DNA of 32,526 nt. Origin: Asparagopsis taxiformis. Taxonomy: Eukaryota; Rhodophyta; Florideophyceae; Bonnemaisoniales; Bonnemaisoniaceae. The stretch is from the NCBI GenBank assembly GCA_030407315.1, contig JALQPE010001658.1:1-32526 (forward strand), given 5' to 3'. The translations under genes were made by a program, and so were the position numbers. The notes beneath the pieces are model-generated. The model made no database searches and was not told the origin of the DNA. It was given only the letters and a program-made list of their open reading frames with translations. Of this stretch, positions 11,265 through 20,277 are shown one piece after another. Numbering within the stretch: position 1 is the first letter of the stretch; every line of letters begins with the position of its first letter.

Positions 11265-11274
11265 CGCTCTTCCA

Positions 11275-13072
11275 TTACTGCTTAAGAACAGGAAGCTGCT
11301 GGATTAATCTTGATTTCAAGTGTAAGACTTCCAAACTATACCACCCTGCTGCCCAATCCGTAGAAATGCGGATGCTTTCCTGGCCTGATACTCATTTTGG
11401 CTAATAATTCGACCACTACTGTCAGTCAATCGCAGCAATAAACTACTCGACTGATATGAGGGAAGTACTCGAATTGAAAGGTACTCCTCAACAGGATTGC
11501 TAGAAGAAAGTCGCAATAGTTCTTCCGTTCCTGCCACTGATCATCCACGGCGGTAGGTTCTGCCTGATAGGGGTCAGTTTGCTGTTGCCATTCCACTAAA
11601 TTGGATTTGCCGTCTCCATCCGGATCATCCTCGGCACCATATTTTACCGTTAGTAATTCTCTCCATTCCCATTCATCTGGCAAACCATCTTGATCCGCGT
11701 CGGGTAGATCTCCAGGTACATCAGGATGAGCGGGATTCAGGGTAACCATCACTGCCCCGACCTGCTTGAGGTAGTCTCGCAATCTAATACAAAGGTCCTG
11801 GAAGATTTCAGGTTCCTGTCCCGCAATATTATTTGATTCTCCCAAGTCATTTTCTAGATCAAATAATCCCAGATTATCCGTCTCGTATTCTACCAATAGC
11901 TTTGTACTTCCATCGATTATCGCTGATTGTGGTGGCACATTCAAATTAGGATTATAATGTGGAGAATGAAAAATCAACTCTTTATTACCTCTTACTAAAG
12001 GTACTGCTGTACCACCTTCCAAGGTGGGACGAATACTGACTCCATCGAGAGTGGTCGGAGCACTAGCGAAGTCGCCATTGACCAATCTATGATGGTCGGA
12101 TAAAAATCATAGGCCACGATAGGCTGTGCATTATATACATTCTGTGGGATGCCAGGACCATTGATCGCCATTGGAACCCGTATCCCTCCCTCAAAACACG
12201 AGTTTCTTACCTCCTGTCAAAGGCCGATTGTTACCCTGACCACCATTATCCGACATGTAGATCACGTAGGTATTTTCCTTCAACCCCATACTCTCCAACT
12301 GATCTAATAGCTGACCAAAAGCAGCATCCAAGTCACTTGTCATGGCAGCAAATTCCGGATCGTCGTGCCGTTGCCCCAATGGATGAAGGTTTTCATCTTC
12401 CCATTCTAGTAATGAACTTTGCCTCACTTCTTTAGGCGTATGCGGAGCATAATGGGAAAGCTGAATATAGAACGGCCGATCATCCCCTACTGCATCCTCC
12501 ATGACTGCAATAGCAGAATCTACCAAACTAAATGCCTTTTTCGGATCATTCTGTATCAACCCCCCTTGATCCCCCTCTGCGTTGGTGGTTTCTCCATCGG
12601 AACGATCGAAACCATTGGCTGCTGGCCCCCCACCCCGCACATGCCATTTACCGAAATGCGCTGTGATGTAGGTCGGATCATTCAATTTGAGCCATTCTGA
12701 AAGCAGCGTATCGGCACCGGCACCTCCTGAACCGTCGTTCCTTCTATTAGTCTGGTTCCATTGGCAATCATATTATCGGTGTAGGTAAAGCCACTACGGG
12801 CCGTCGTTTTACCCGTTAGGATACTACAACGTGTAGGCGAACATTTAGCAGCAGGAGCATAGGCTTGGGAGAAGGTCATACTCGTTGAGCAAAAGCCTCT
12901 AAGCGCGGCGTCAAATAGTAGTCACTATCCGAGTTCGGCAGATTGGGCTCCATCTGAAGAGAGGTCCCGCTCCAACTTGATCATCCGTTAGAAAAAGAAT
13001 AATATTAGGTTTCTCTTGGGCAGATAGATTCAGGCCTATCGTACATAAGAGCATCAGAATGAGGATTCGCAT
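11275..13072 (-). CDS. Secreted sulfatase with calcium-binding linker and T9SS tail
   Basis: The start chosen is the ATG at 13070-13072, because it gives a compact signal peptide (MRILILMLLCTIGLNLSA) followed by PNIILFLTDDQ, the metal-binding start of the sulfatase fold. The active-site motif is CSPTRCSILTG. Its cysteine (codon 12841-12843) is the residue converted to formylglycine in type I sulfatases. Other family signs are TAHFGKWH, SHYAPHTP and YMSDNGGQ. After the catalytic domain comes an aspartate-rich calcium-binding segment (DADQDGLPDEWEW, DDPDGDGKSNLVEW), then a T9SS type A sorting domain ending in another frame at SRLIQQLPVLKQ before the TAA at 11275-11277. It probably cuts sulfate esters from a polysaccharide at the cell surface or outside. 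Four or more frame changes break it. About 600 residues. Confidence 0.9.
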
Positions 13073-13150
13073 AGGATCTGTGTTTAATGACATTGGACAA
13101 GCTATACCCAAATAGGTTTAATAGATAAAGGACTTTAAAATTATATAATC

Positions 13151-13158
13151 CAAATCTA
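13151..13158 (-). promoter_or_regulatory. Candidate -7 box (TAGATTTG) of the sulfatase gene
   Basis: The minus strand reads TAGATTTG, matching TAnnTTTG, about 80 bases before the sulfatase start. The region upstream is T-rich but lacks an exact TTTG -33 element at ideal spacing. The same eight bases occur upstream of the first caspase gene, at 20206-20213. Confidence 0.4.
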
Positions 13159-13294
13159 CTGGCTTAGATATAAAAAAATAAAGGTAAGGCTCCCCTGTTT
13201 GATGTCCTTCTCTGACAAAACTTTCGGCCCTATCAAAAATGAATGTATATACCTGCTATCTTTTCCGTATTAGCCGTTGAACGACAAGCCAGGT

Positions 13295-13721
13295 TTATGG
13301 AAGCGACATGGCCTCAAGAGGCAGAAGGCGAGAATCTAGCAAAGCCGCAATACGGTGCCCCGCTCCTTGCAGATAAGCTTCGTTTTGGGCGAAAGATAAA
13401 AACTCATTAGCAGAGGGATGCCTGACAAGCAGGACAGCATCCCAATATTCAGCGGCTGGGCCAATTAACCAAGGCCCTCCTTTTCCAAAGAAAATTACTT
13501 CACTTCCCATTTCGTCTAGAAAAGGCAGCGTATGTTCATATAGCTACGATAAGCGTCTTCTCCTGAGATGGCCTGGGTCGGCGCCAAGCTTGGTAGGAGG
13601 AATAATCAGCTGATTCTCGGTAACGCAGAAGGTTAAGCATGACCACCGGTCCTTGTATTTGCCGTTGGTAAAAAGCCATGCCTGCCGCTTGTGTTGCTTC
13701 TAGATAGTTTTTTGATTCCAT
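13295..13721 (-). CDS. DUF1330-like small protein
   Basis: The likely start is the ATG at 13721 (MESKNYLEATQAAG), although an in-frame ATG eight codons earlier (13745) is also possible. The segment GPVVMLNLLRYRE is the typical opening strand of the DUF1330 / dimeric alpha-beta barrel family. After one frame change near 13520 it resumes with MGSEVIFFGKGGPWL and YWDAVLLVRHPS, the two following strands. It ends in LPLEAMSLP before the stop at 13295. About 140 residues. The biochemical role of the family is unknown. It lies 61 bases downstream of the Crp/Fnr gene on the same strand and may be its target or co-transcribed with it. Confidence 0.72.
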
Positions 13722-13782
13722 TTTTTTCAAATTTTGCTGCAGCAAAAATGCGAGATAATGGGAGAAAAGACATTGATTCAGG

Positions 13783-14369
13783 TCAAGAAATTGGAGCTTG
13801 ATGAGCTAATTTATTCCGTATCCGACTAAGGGTTTCCGGACTGATGTTCAAATAGGATGCAATTTCATATTGGGGAAGCTGAAGAATAAGACGAGGAGAT
13901 CGTTGCTGCAATTTTAGATAGCGAGTTGTGGCGTCTTCCAGGCGGAATCGCGCTAATTTTTCATGTACAGCTAAAAAATGCTGTTCCGTAATCTTTCGAG
14001 AGAGGGTTTCTACAAAGGAATGCCTAGCCGCAAAGGCTTCGATATCTTTTTTAGTAGCTACAAGCAATCGACAATCACTAAGTCCCACTATTGCTTTCTT
14101 CGAAGGATTATCCGTCAGAAAACTGTGGTAACAAGTAACCAAAGTTTCAGGAAAAACAAATTCATCTACTATCTCCTCCTCCTCTTTACATAAATACACT
14201 TAAGCACACCCTCCTCCACGTAGCCAACTTTATTACAGCTCTCTCCATCCGTGATAAAACGTTCCCCTTTGGATAGGTTTAGCGGCTGAAATAGAGCTGC
14301 AAAGCCTTGGGCTTCTTCCTTCGTCAAATCAAACTGATCGATCAAACTTCTCACCATAACTTCTCTCAT
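13783..14369 (-). CDS. Crp/Fnr-family transcriptional regulator
   Basis: The start is at 14369 (MREVMVRSLIDQFDL). The N-terminal part has the cyclic-nucleotide-binding barrel pattern (LNLSKGERFITDGESCNKVGY, then EEGVLKCIY). One frame change near 14185, in a run of GAG-like repeats, joins it to VDEFVFPETLVTCYHSFL and the dimer helix (KITEQHFLAVHEKLARF). The C-terminal helix-turn-helix is visible as YEIASYLNISPETLSRIRNKL. The length of about 195 residues fits the shorter Bacteroidota members, which often do not bind cAMP. The ligand and targets are unknown. It is followed by the DUF1330-like gene. A terminator at 14403-14436 separates it from the ABC permease gene upstream of it in transcription. 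Confidence 0.85.
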
Positions 14370-14402
14370 TGATTGAGGCGAAGATAGCCCATTAGGGCAA
14401 TA

Positions 14403-14436
14403 AAAAAGCCCTTCCGAAATGGAAAGGCTTTTTTAG
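14403..14436. terminator. Rho-independent terminator after the ABC permease
   Basis: A GC-rich stem (AAGCCCTTCC pairing with GGAAAGGCTT around GAAAT) is flanked by an A tract on one side and a T tract on the other, so it can work on both strands. It lies just past the permease stop (14451, minus strand) and before the Crp/Fnr start at 14369. Confidence 0.85.
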
Positions 14437-14450
14437 TACTAGGATTCTTT

Positions 14451-16874
14451 TTATTCTGTCCGTAGTGACTTTATCGGATTGACATTCGCCGCCTTAAGGC
14501 CTTGCCAAAAAGTAGTGATCAAGGCAATCAAAATCGCCGAAACTCCACCCACCACATAGGCCCAAATAGGCATATCCACATGATAGTGAAAATTCTGAAA
14601 CCACCGATTCATAGCATACCAGGCCAGCGGTGATGCGATGACCAAAGCGATTAAAACCAGATATAAGAAGTCTTTAGAAAGCAATCCAATAATATTCGGC
14701 ACAGAAAGCACCTAGTACTTACGGACACCTATCTCTTTCAAGCGGCGTTCAGCAGCAAATGTGGCTAGCCCTAGTAATCCCAGGCAAGAGATAAAAATGG
14801 CCAAGAGAGTACCCCAAAGGATCAATTTTCCTAGTTGTTGATCCGCTTGATAATTCTGTTGTAATTCTTGATCTAGGAAATAATACTGGAAGGGTTCTTC
14901 CGGATTCACTTTTTCCAACTGGCTTCCATGGCAGATAGAAGACCAGGCATGTCTGCTGATTCTACATTGGCAACCAGGAAATTGTGAGCATCATCAGGGT
15001 CAAAAAGAAACTTGTCCCGCAATGGGTTCATGGAGGGATGAAGCGTGAAAATCCTCAACCACTCCTACAATTGTATAATCATAACGGGTTCCATCCACTC
15101 AAAAAACATTTTGCGCCCTACCGCAGTCTCGGTGGTATACCCTAAATCTTTGGCTAGTTTTCATTGACGATGATAGAATTCAAAGTATCAGCTAGTCGAT
15201 CATTGCTAAACAAGCGGCCTTCTAATAAGGTAAACTCCATAAGATCCAGATAATCTGGCTCAATATAAGTCATGTATCCCTGATGCCCTTCTTCGGAGGT
15301 CTTACCCTCTCCAAACATTATCATATCTTCAATATTCGCATTACCCGGATAACTGGAAACCCCTGAAGTACTTAAAACGCGACTATCCTTTTCTACTTCA
15401 TTTTGTAGGGTATAGAAATTATCATAAGAAGTAGGACTATTTAGTGGAACAACAACCTTTTCATGTGGATTAAACCCAAGGTTTTTAGTTCGAATATATC
15501 GCATCTGTTCATTGATCACAATCACCCCCTGAATCAAGGCTATAGAAATAATGAATTGCAATACGACCAAGCCTTTCCGGACATTCTGGGCAGAAAACCG
15601 ATCACTGAAGTGCCCTTTAAGATCTTGATCGGTTGGAAGGAGGAAAGGTAGACTGCCGGGTAGCTGCCAGCCATCAAGGTGGTAAGTACTACGAAACCAC
15701 ACAGAATCAAGAGAACCGCCGGATCGCGTAAGAAGTTCAAATGTAACTCCTTGCCCAACATTTGATTGAAAATGGGCAAACAAATTTCTGCTACCAGAAA
15801 TGCCACACTAACCGCCAGCAAAGTATACACAAAAGCTTCACTCATGAATTGTTTAAGCAAAGAAGTACGGGTGGCTCCAATGACCTTTCGGACTCCTACC
15901 TCTTGCGCTCTCACAGTAGCCTTTGCTGTAGCTAAGTTCATAAAGTTGATGCAAGCAATGAGTAGAATAAAAAGCGCAATTGAACCTAGGATATAGAAGT
16001 AGGCGATATCACCGGATGGACCAACTTGCAGCCCTGCATCAGAATACAAGTAGATATCTTCTACTGGTTCCAAAAGTGTCTTTTGCTAAAGCCCATTTGC
16101 TTTAGACGCTCAGCAGCATATCCGTCGAGCCAAGCGGGTAATTTGGCTTCAAAAGCCGCAATATCTGTTCCGGGTTGTAACTGAACGTAGGTATGAAATA
16201 GATTGTTACCCGCCCATTCTTGCAATCTATAAAACCGCCGCCCAAGGGCCCCACTGTTCATCGACAGGAAAAAAATCTACATCGATATGAGAGTTGTAGG
16301 TAGCAGGTTCAAATACTCCGGTCACTTCAAAGAGTTCATTGCCCCAAAGGCTCTCCACTTCCATCGATTCCCTACTGGATCGGCCCCGGAGAAGAGCTTT
16401 TCAGCCAAGGCGGTAGAAATCACGGCGGTCTTAGGTTTATCTAGGGCGTGATCGGGATCTCCCGCCACGAAATCGTAGGTTAGCATTTGAAAGAAAGTAC
16501 TATCTGCATAGATACCTTTCTTCTCAAAATAGGATCGATCTTTATATTTAAGGAGGAATTTATCGACATTGATCCCTTTGAGCAGTCGGGCACTGTTCAC
16601 CACTTCAGGGAAGTCAGCTTGTATAGCTCTAGCTAAAGGGGAAGGTGTTTGTTGCAGTGGCATCGTTGTTATCTCCAATACTAAATACCGTAGCCACCCG
16701 ATAGAGATCGCCGCGGTGTTCGTGATGCTTATCTATAGACCACTCATTTCTTAGATACTGAATGATTAATAGACAACAAGCTAAACCAATCGCCAGGCCA
16801 AAAATATTGATACTGGCATAGCCCTTAAATTTCCTTAAACTTCTCAACGCGATCTTGATGTAGTTGTACCACAT
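14451..16874 (-). CDS. ABC transporter permease, FtsX/MacB type (frames broken)
   Basis: The start is the ATG at 16872-16874 (MWYNYIKIALRSLRKFKGYA), the usual opening of two-domain permeases of this family in Bacteroidota. A first membrane helix follows (INIFGLAIGLACCLLIIQYL), then a large periplasmic MacB-like domain. The first FtsX domain spans about 16000-15600 (GSIALFILLIACINFMNLA, then EVGVRKVIGA). A second periplasmic domain and a second FtsX domain follow (ILWGTLLAIFISCLGLLG, RRLKEIGVRK). It ends with the last helix and NPIKSLRTE. About 808 codons, normal for the family. No ATPase gene is nearby. Substrate unknown; members serve export or envelope stress functions. Several frame changes occur. 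One near 14710-14725 is a loss and a gain that cancel within the KVLGAS motif. Confidence 0.88.
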
Positions 16875-16910
16875 ATTGGGTCATTTTGGTGATTTCAATA
16901 GAGATATTAT

Positions 16911-16939
16911 CAAAATCTATTCCAAGGAAATAACTACAA
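16911..16939 (-). promoter_or_regulatory. Candidate promoter of the ABC permease gene
   Basis: On the minus strand a TTG (16937-16939) is followed after 17 bases by TAGATTTTG (16911-16919), which is TAnnTTTG with one extra T. The extra T could be a homopolymer error. It ends about 40 bases before the ATG at 16874. Confidence 0.35.
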
Positions 16940-16998
16940 CAATATCAGCACCTTACTTTCCTATCGCATGGAAAAGCCTGTTCATCTGTGAACAAAAA

Positions 16999-17030
16999 GT
17001 GTTCGAAAACGAACAACCTTTGGCCTATTT
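16999..17030 (-). terminator. Terminator of the double lumazine-binding-domain gene
   Basis: On the minus strand, just past the stop at 17025, a stem TGTTCG-TTTT-CGAACA is followed by CTTTTTG, a plausible Rho-independent terminator. A second small palindrome (GGCCTA-AGTAAA-TAGGCC) overlaps the stop codon. Confidence 0.55.
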
Positions 17031-17771
17031 ACTTAGGCCTCGCTCACTAGCTATCCTCCAGGTTCCTTCCAGGTAGAACAAGACGATGAAGGAAATGAAG
17101 CTAGTCTTATGGTTTTCAAGCTGCACAATAGCCAAACTGGATTGATAGATATAATGAATCTTATTTATCTAAACCCGGACGGATTTGATCGAGGCTTTCA
17201 AAAAGTTTAATCTAGACGCTTGCTGTAATTTACCATGGGGATCTAAAACTTTGCTATCCCATTTTTCATCTAAAATCTGCTGTAGGTATTGATTGGCTGC
17301 GTTTGGATTCCGTCTTGGTAAGTATTTAATAGCTTTTCGATCACTGGGTACTCCAAACTTTCTTCCTCATTGGCTTGCGCCTCAACTGTGGTAATGACCC
17401 AAATCTTATCCAGGATAGTCCATTCTTTACCCGTCTTTATCAAAAGAAAAGCGTTGAATTTCCACTAGTAGTTTTAGTAATCTGTACAAAAGCCCATCTT
17501 TCTTGGTGAACGTCTATTCTTGCCAACACCCGATCGGCTGCATAATCCTGATACGGGCCGTGTTGCCGTACCGTCGAATGAAGGTCTGCTTATCTTCTAC
17601 ATTAATTTGATTTCTAGTCGGAACATCATTGTCTCTCATAGCCCAATCGGAGTGAAACACCGCATCGAGCAAGCCCAGTTTGGCTTCCTCCACTCCTTGA
17701 TAGTACTTGGCCATCACTTCATAAATGGCAGCATAATCAGCAAAATTTCTTGCTTTGTTTTTTCGGATCAT
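17025..17771 (-). CDS. Protein with two lumazine-binding/SnoaL-like domains
   Basis: The likely start is the ATG at 17771 (MIRKNKARNFADYAAIYEVM); an ATG at 17787 in another frame is possible. The first domain carries YYQGVEEAKLGLLDAVFHSD, the helix-and-strand opening of the putative lumazine-binding (PF12893-type) SnoaL/NTF2-like fold. It continues with VLARIDVHQERWAFVQI and GKEWTILDKIWV. A second copy follows: LLNTYQDGIQTQ, then in other frames SKVLDPHGKLQ, then SLAIVQLENHKTSFISFIV and LEGTWRIA, ending GLSK at the stop at 17025. This gives two tandem cone folds in about 249 residues. No signal peptide is seen. Function unknown; the fold is used by small-molecule binding and isomerase families. 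It follows the GNAT gene closely, so the two are probably one operon. At least three frame changes. Confidence 0.68.
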
Positions 17772-17799
17772 AAAACAGTCGACTCATCTTATACTTGTT

Positions 17800-18305
17800 T
17801 TAGGTAGTGTGTTTTCTAAAAGCATATACCAGCTCATCTTCATATCGACCATCCTTCCAGATGGTTTCTCAAAACGCCCCCCAAGGTAAAGCCACACCTT
17901 TTCCAAAACGCGCTGAGAACCCAAGTTGGAGCCAAATGGTCTGGCGAAAACTCGATCCACATCCCAGGTCCTAAAACTATAATCTAACATCCGTTGAATG
18001 GCCTCCGTCATAATCCCTTTTACCCAAAAGGGCTCCGCCAACCAATAGCCCATCTCTGCATTTTTGGAAAAGATTGTCGCCCTGGGATGTACACCAATCG
18101 CTCCTACCGCCTCCCCTTTCACATCAATGGCAAAAACATTGTAGGGCTCTTTTTTGCTGGCCATGGCAATGAAACCTTCTCCACTTTCGCGGGTGTAGGG
18201 ATGAGGAAAGTGATTAGTGAGGTTCTTAGCAATTTCGTAATTGTCAGCATAGGCTACCAGGGTATCTAAATCACTGATCTGCCAGGGTCTGAGTGTAAAA
18301 TCCAT
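17800..18305 (-). CDS. GNAT family N-acetyltransferase (RimJ/RimL-like)
   Basis: The start is the ATG at 18305 (MDFTLRPWQISDLDTLVAYA), the typical opening of the Acetyltransf_3 / RimJ-RimL branch. Family signs are GEAVGAIGVHP, NAEMGYWLAEPFWVKGIMTEA (the acetyl-CoA site, here with W-V-K-G-I in the usual Gly-rich loop region) and GSNLGSQRVLEK. After frame changes near 17900 and 17870 the true C terminus reads TIWKDGRYEDELVYAFRK, ending at the TAA at 17800-17802, as normal for the family. About 168 residues, cytoplasmic. Substrate unknown: a protein N terminus or a small amine. It is the first gene of a probable two-gene unit with the double lumazine-binding-domain protein. Confidence 0.87.
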
Positions 18306-18399
18306 CTTGTTCTATTTGATTTGGTCTCTGACCATTTTTGGGTTTTGGAGTCACCGTTTTAGCTAAAAGTCTACTTCCTCTAGGCACATTCTTCTAGCT

Positions 18400-18430
18400 A
18401 AAAAGCTGCCTGTCTAGCTAGCCGGACAGG
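18400..18430 (-). terminator. Orphan minus-strand terminator-like hairpin
   Basis: On the minus strand a stem CCTGTC/GACAGG with a 10-base loop is followed by CAGCTTTTT, a standard Rho-independent layout. No established minus-strand gene lies upstream of it, so it may end a short transcript starting between 18440 and 18760. Confidence 0.45.
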
Positions 18431-18557
18431 ACCGCAAAAGTTGTCGGAGAATGCTTTGTTCTTGCAACAGTTGGATCGTATAAAAAAATTCCAAGCATAC
18501 ACACTCTTCAATAGCATTCACCTGAGATTCCTTAAGCTATGTTATTTTAGCCATCAT
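18414..18557 (-). other. Possible small peptide gene or decayed remnant
   Basis: From an ATG pair at 18552-18557 the minus strand reads MMAKIT, then an in-frame TAG (18537-18539). It then gives about 40 plausible residues (including VNAIEECVCLEFFYTIQLL) to a stop at 18414 inside the hairpin. The in-frame stop and the lack of any known relative make this a weak call. Confidence 0.15.
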
Positions 18558-18755
18558 ATTTTTCCATCTATTTGAGTTATTAAGGGCTTTCTTTTCAATT
18601 TTTACTTGAACGCTATAAATACAATACCCACTTAATTTATCAACACTATAACACGAGTCTAACCTAGTATTTTCAGTAACAAGCTCAAAAAATTGTCCTC
18701 ACAAATAAATAATACAATGATTACTTTTGAAGTAAAGTACTTGGGACCATCTAGA

Positions 18756-18861
18756 GAATAAGAGGTAGTGTATCAAATGCGTGGATACCTGGGCTTTCCT
18801 CCAGCTATTATTGCGTGTTTTCACCAACAATTCCACACATTTGATACATTACCGAATAAGG
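18756..18861. mobile_element. MITE-like element with terminal inverted repeats and target duplication
   Basis: The element is 90 bases, 18764-18853. Its ends are 21-base inverted repeats: GGTAGTGTATCAAATGCGTG(G) at the left (18764-18784) and its near-complement at 18833-18853, differing at two positions. It is flanked by GAATAAGA (18756-18763) and GAATAAGG (18854-18861), a 7/8 match that looks like a target-site duplication. There is no coding capacity. The end sequence and the 8-base duplication would suit a non-autonomous derivative of an IS256/Mutator-like element, but this family assignment is a guess. The element ends 34 bases before the first WD40 gene. Confidence 0.65.
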
Positions 18862-18887
18862 TATAACACTTCGCCATTTTAATTTTA

Positions 18888-20012
18888 ATGAATCACATGA
18901 GATTTCTTTATACACATATCATTCTACTAGTGGGTGTGCTGGGGTCCAATTTGTACCCAACCAAAAGCTAGTATTGCGAGCTTCTACTATCCTCCCCGCT
19001 GCCACGCAAGATTTACAGTATGCTGAAAATGGCGAATTCCTGGTCTCTTGTACAAATGTGGGTACCCAATTATGGGAAGCCCAAACCGGAAAACTAATCC
19101 GATCGATCTCTGCGGATCAGCTTAGCTCTCCTTCCTCCACAAAAGACTGCAAACTGGGCTTCGAACAAGTAGCTATTGCTGCGGATGGCAGTTTCATTAT
19201 TAGTGCTCGCTCTTGTGCCGCTACTGAATCCGGCACTCACAATAGGCCCTATGATGAAAAATGCAGGGTCTACCTTCATCGAAGTATGGGAAAGCAAGAC
19301 CGGAAAGTTGAAGAAGCAAATTCAAATCTCACCCTATCGTGTATTCGTACAGGAGATCACCATCTCATCGGATGCGAAGCAAGTAGCTATCACCACGGCT
19401 ACGGCAGTTCATGCCTATGGCTACGTGGAAGGGGAATTAGCCTTTAGTGTATGGGATCTGGCATCCGGTAAGCTTTTGTTGGAGCGGCCTTACGAGAGTG
19501 GTCAATTCTCTGCGCAAAACGACTATGTACTGGCGACTGGGTCGAAAGCCATTCATCTCATCAACACGCTTACGCGAAAAGAGAAAGCATCCTTCTTTTT
19601 GGATGCCGAAGTGCTAGGTATGGGGATGGGACCAAACGGGGATAAGATCTATGCAGTAACGGAGGGGAAACTTTGGGTTTGGGAAGTAGAAAAAGCTGCG
19701 AAACCAAAGGTTTATGAAACACCTGAATTAGCAGCGTACGGAACTGTGCCCTTCTTTTCTCAAGACGGCCAGCATCTGATCCTCCTCAACTGGAACAAGC
19801 AACAACTGACAAAATACAGTTTAGTAGATGGAGAGCAATTATCCTCGCAAGCCATTACCATGGACGTAGGAGCGGGAGCTGTGCCTAGGCTGGCTATCAA
19901 TCACCCGCATCAACTGATGGCCTATGCCCATTTTCCGGATGTTGGAGGGGAGGCTTTGCCGATTAAGGCGATTCGCTTGTTTTCGGAGGAGGTGGGGTTT
20001 TCGTATGAGTAG
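18888..20012 (+). CDS. W1: secreted WD40-like propeller protein without caspase domain
   Basis: The ATG at 18888 (or 18897) opens a signal peptide (MRFLYTHIILLVGVLG). After a frame change near 18960 it reads NQKLVLRASTILPAATQD, the position where the caspase paralogs have Q-x-[PA]-[ED]-L-V. Propeller blades follow, with weak WD40 character: ENGEFLVSCTNVGTQLWE, ADGSFIISARSC, SKTGKLKKQI, FSVWDLASGKLL, VWEVEKAAKPKVY. A second frame change lies near 19200-19290. The gene ends at 20012 after about 370 residues, with no linker, Ig-like or caspase part and no sign of these in other frames before the next gene. It resembles the propeller of W4 more than those of W2 or W3 (shared RxC, FSA and WDL landmarks in the same order). 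It may be a secreted decoy, regulator or truncated family member. Confidence 0.75.
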
Positions 20013-20277
20013 CCGTTTGGTACTTGTTTGCCAAAAAGTTTGTAATTTCCTAGCATTACCGTTTCCTTCTTGCAGCTATGTAGTAGTTTCCATCAGTAGC
20101 TACAAATCGTTAAGGTTCTCTTTTTCTCGAACAGGCTAATCTTTTTCCAAGCTGAAATAAAGTACTATAGCCGTTGTATTGATCATTTTTTCCTGAACAA
20201 TTGTCTAGATTTGTCTGTGCACCGAAGCAATCAACAACTTAATTTGCGAACTAACCACAGCCAAACAAACCCAAACA
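20013..20277. other. Spacer between W1 and W2 with promoter-like box
   Basis: No gene is seen. A TAGATTTG box at 20206-20213 is the only recognisable element. The rest is AT-rich and unstructured as far as I can see. Confidence 0.4.
20206..20213 (+). promoter_or_regulatory. Candidate -7 box (TAGATTTG) of W2
   Basis: TAGATTTG matches the Bacteroidota TAnnTTTG element and lies 65 bases before the ATG at 20278. A TTG about 24 bases upstream is farther away than usual for the -33 element. The identical octamer occurs before the sulfatase gene. Confidence 0.4.

Larger units (their letters stand above)
18306..18887. other. Intergenic region between divergent genes
   Basis: This 580-base AT-rich stretch separates the minus-strand GNAT operon from the plus-strand WD40-caspase array. 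It holds a terminator-like hairpin on the minus strand (18400-18430), a weak small open frame feeding into it (18414-18557), and a 90-base MITE-like element with target duplication (18756-18861). No clear promoter for either flanking gene was found. Confidence 0.6.

Noticed and set aside
303..16874. Broken genes as true pseudogenes after relaxed selection
   Set aside because: Compensating indels in homopolymers and intact catalytic and terminal motifs fit read errors better. Only 7139-8570 remains open.
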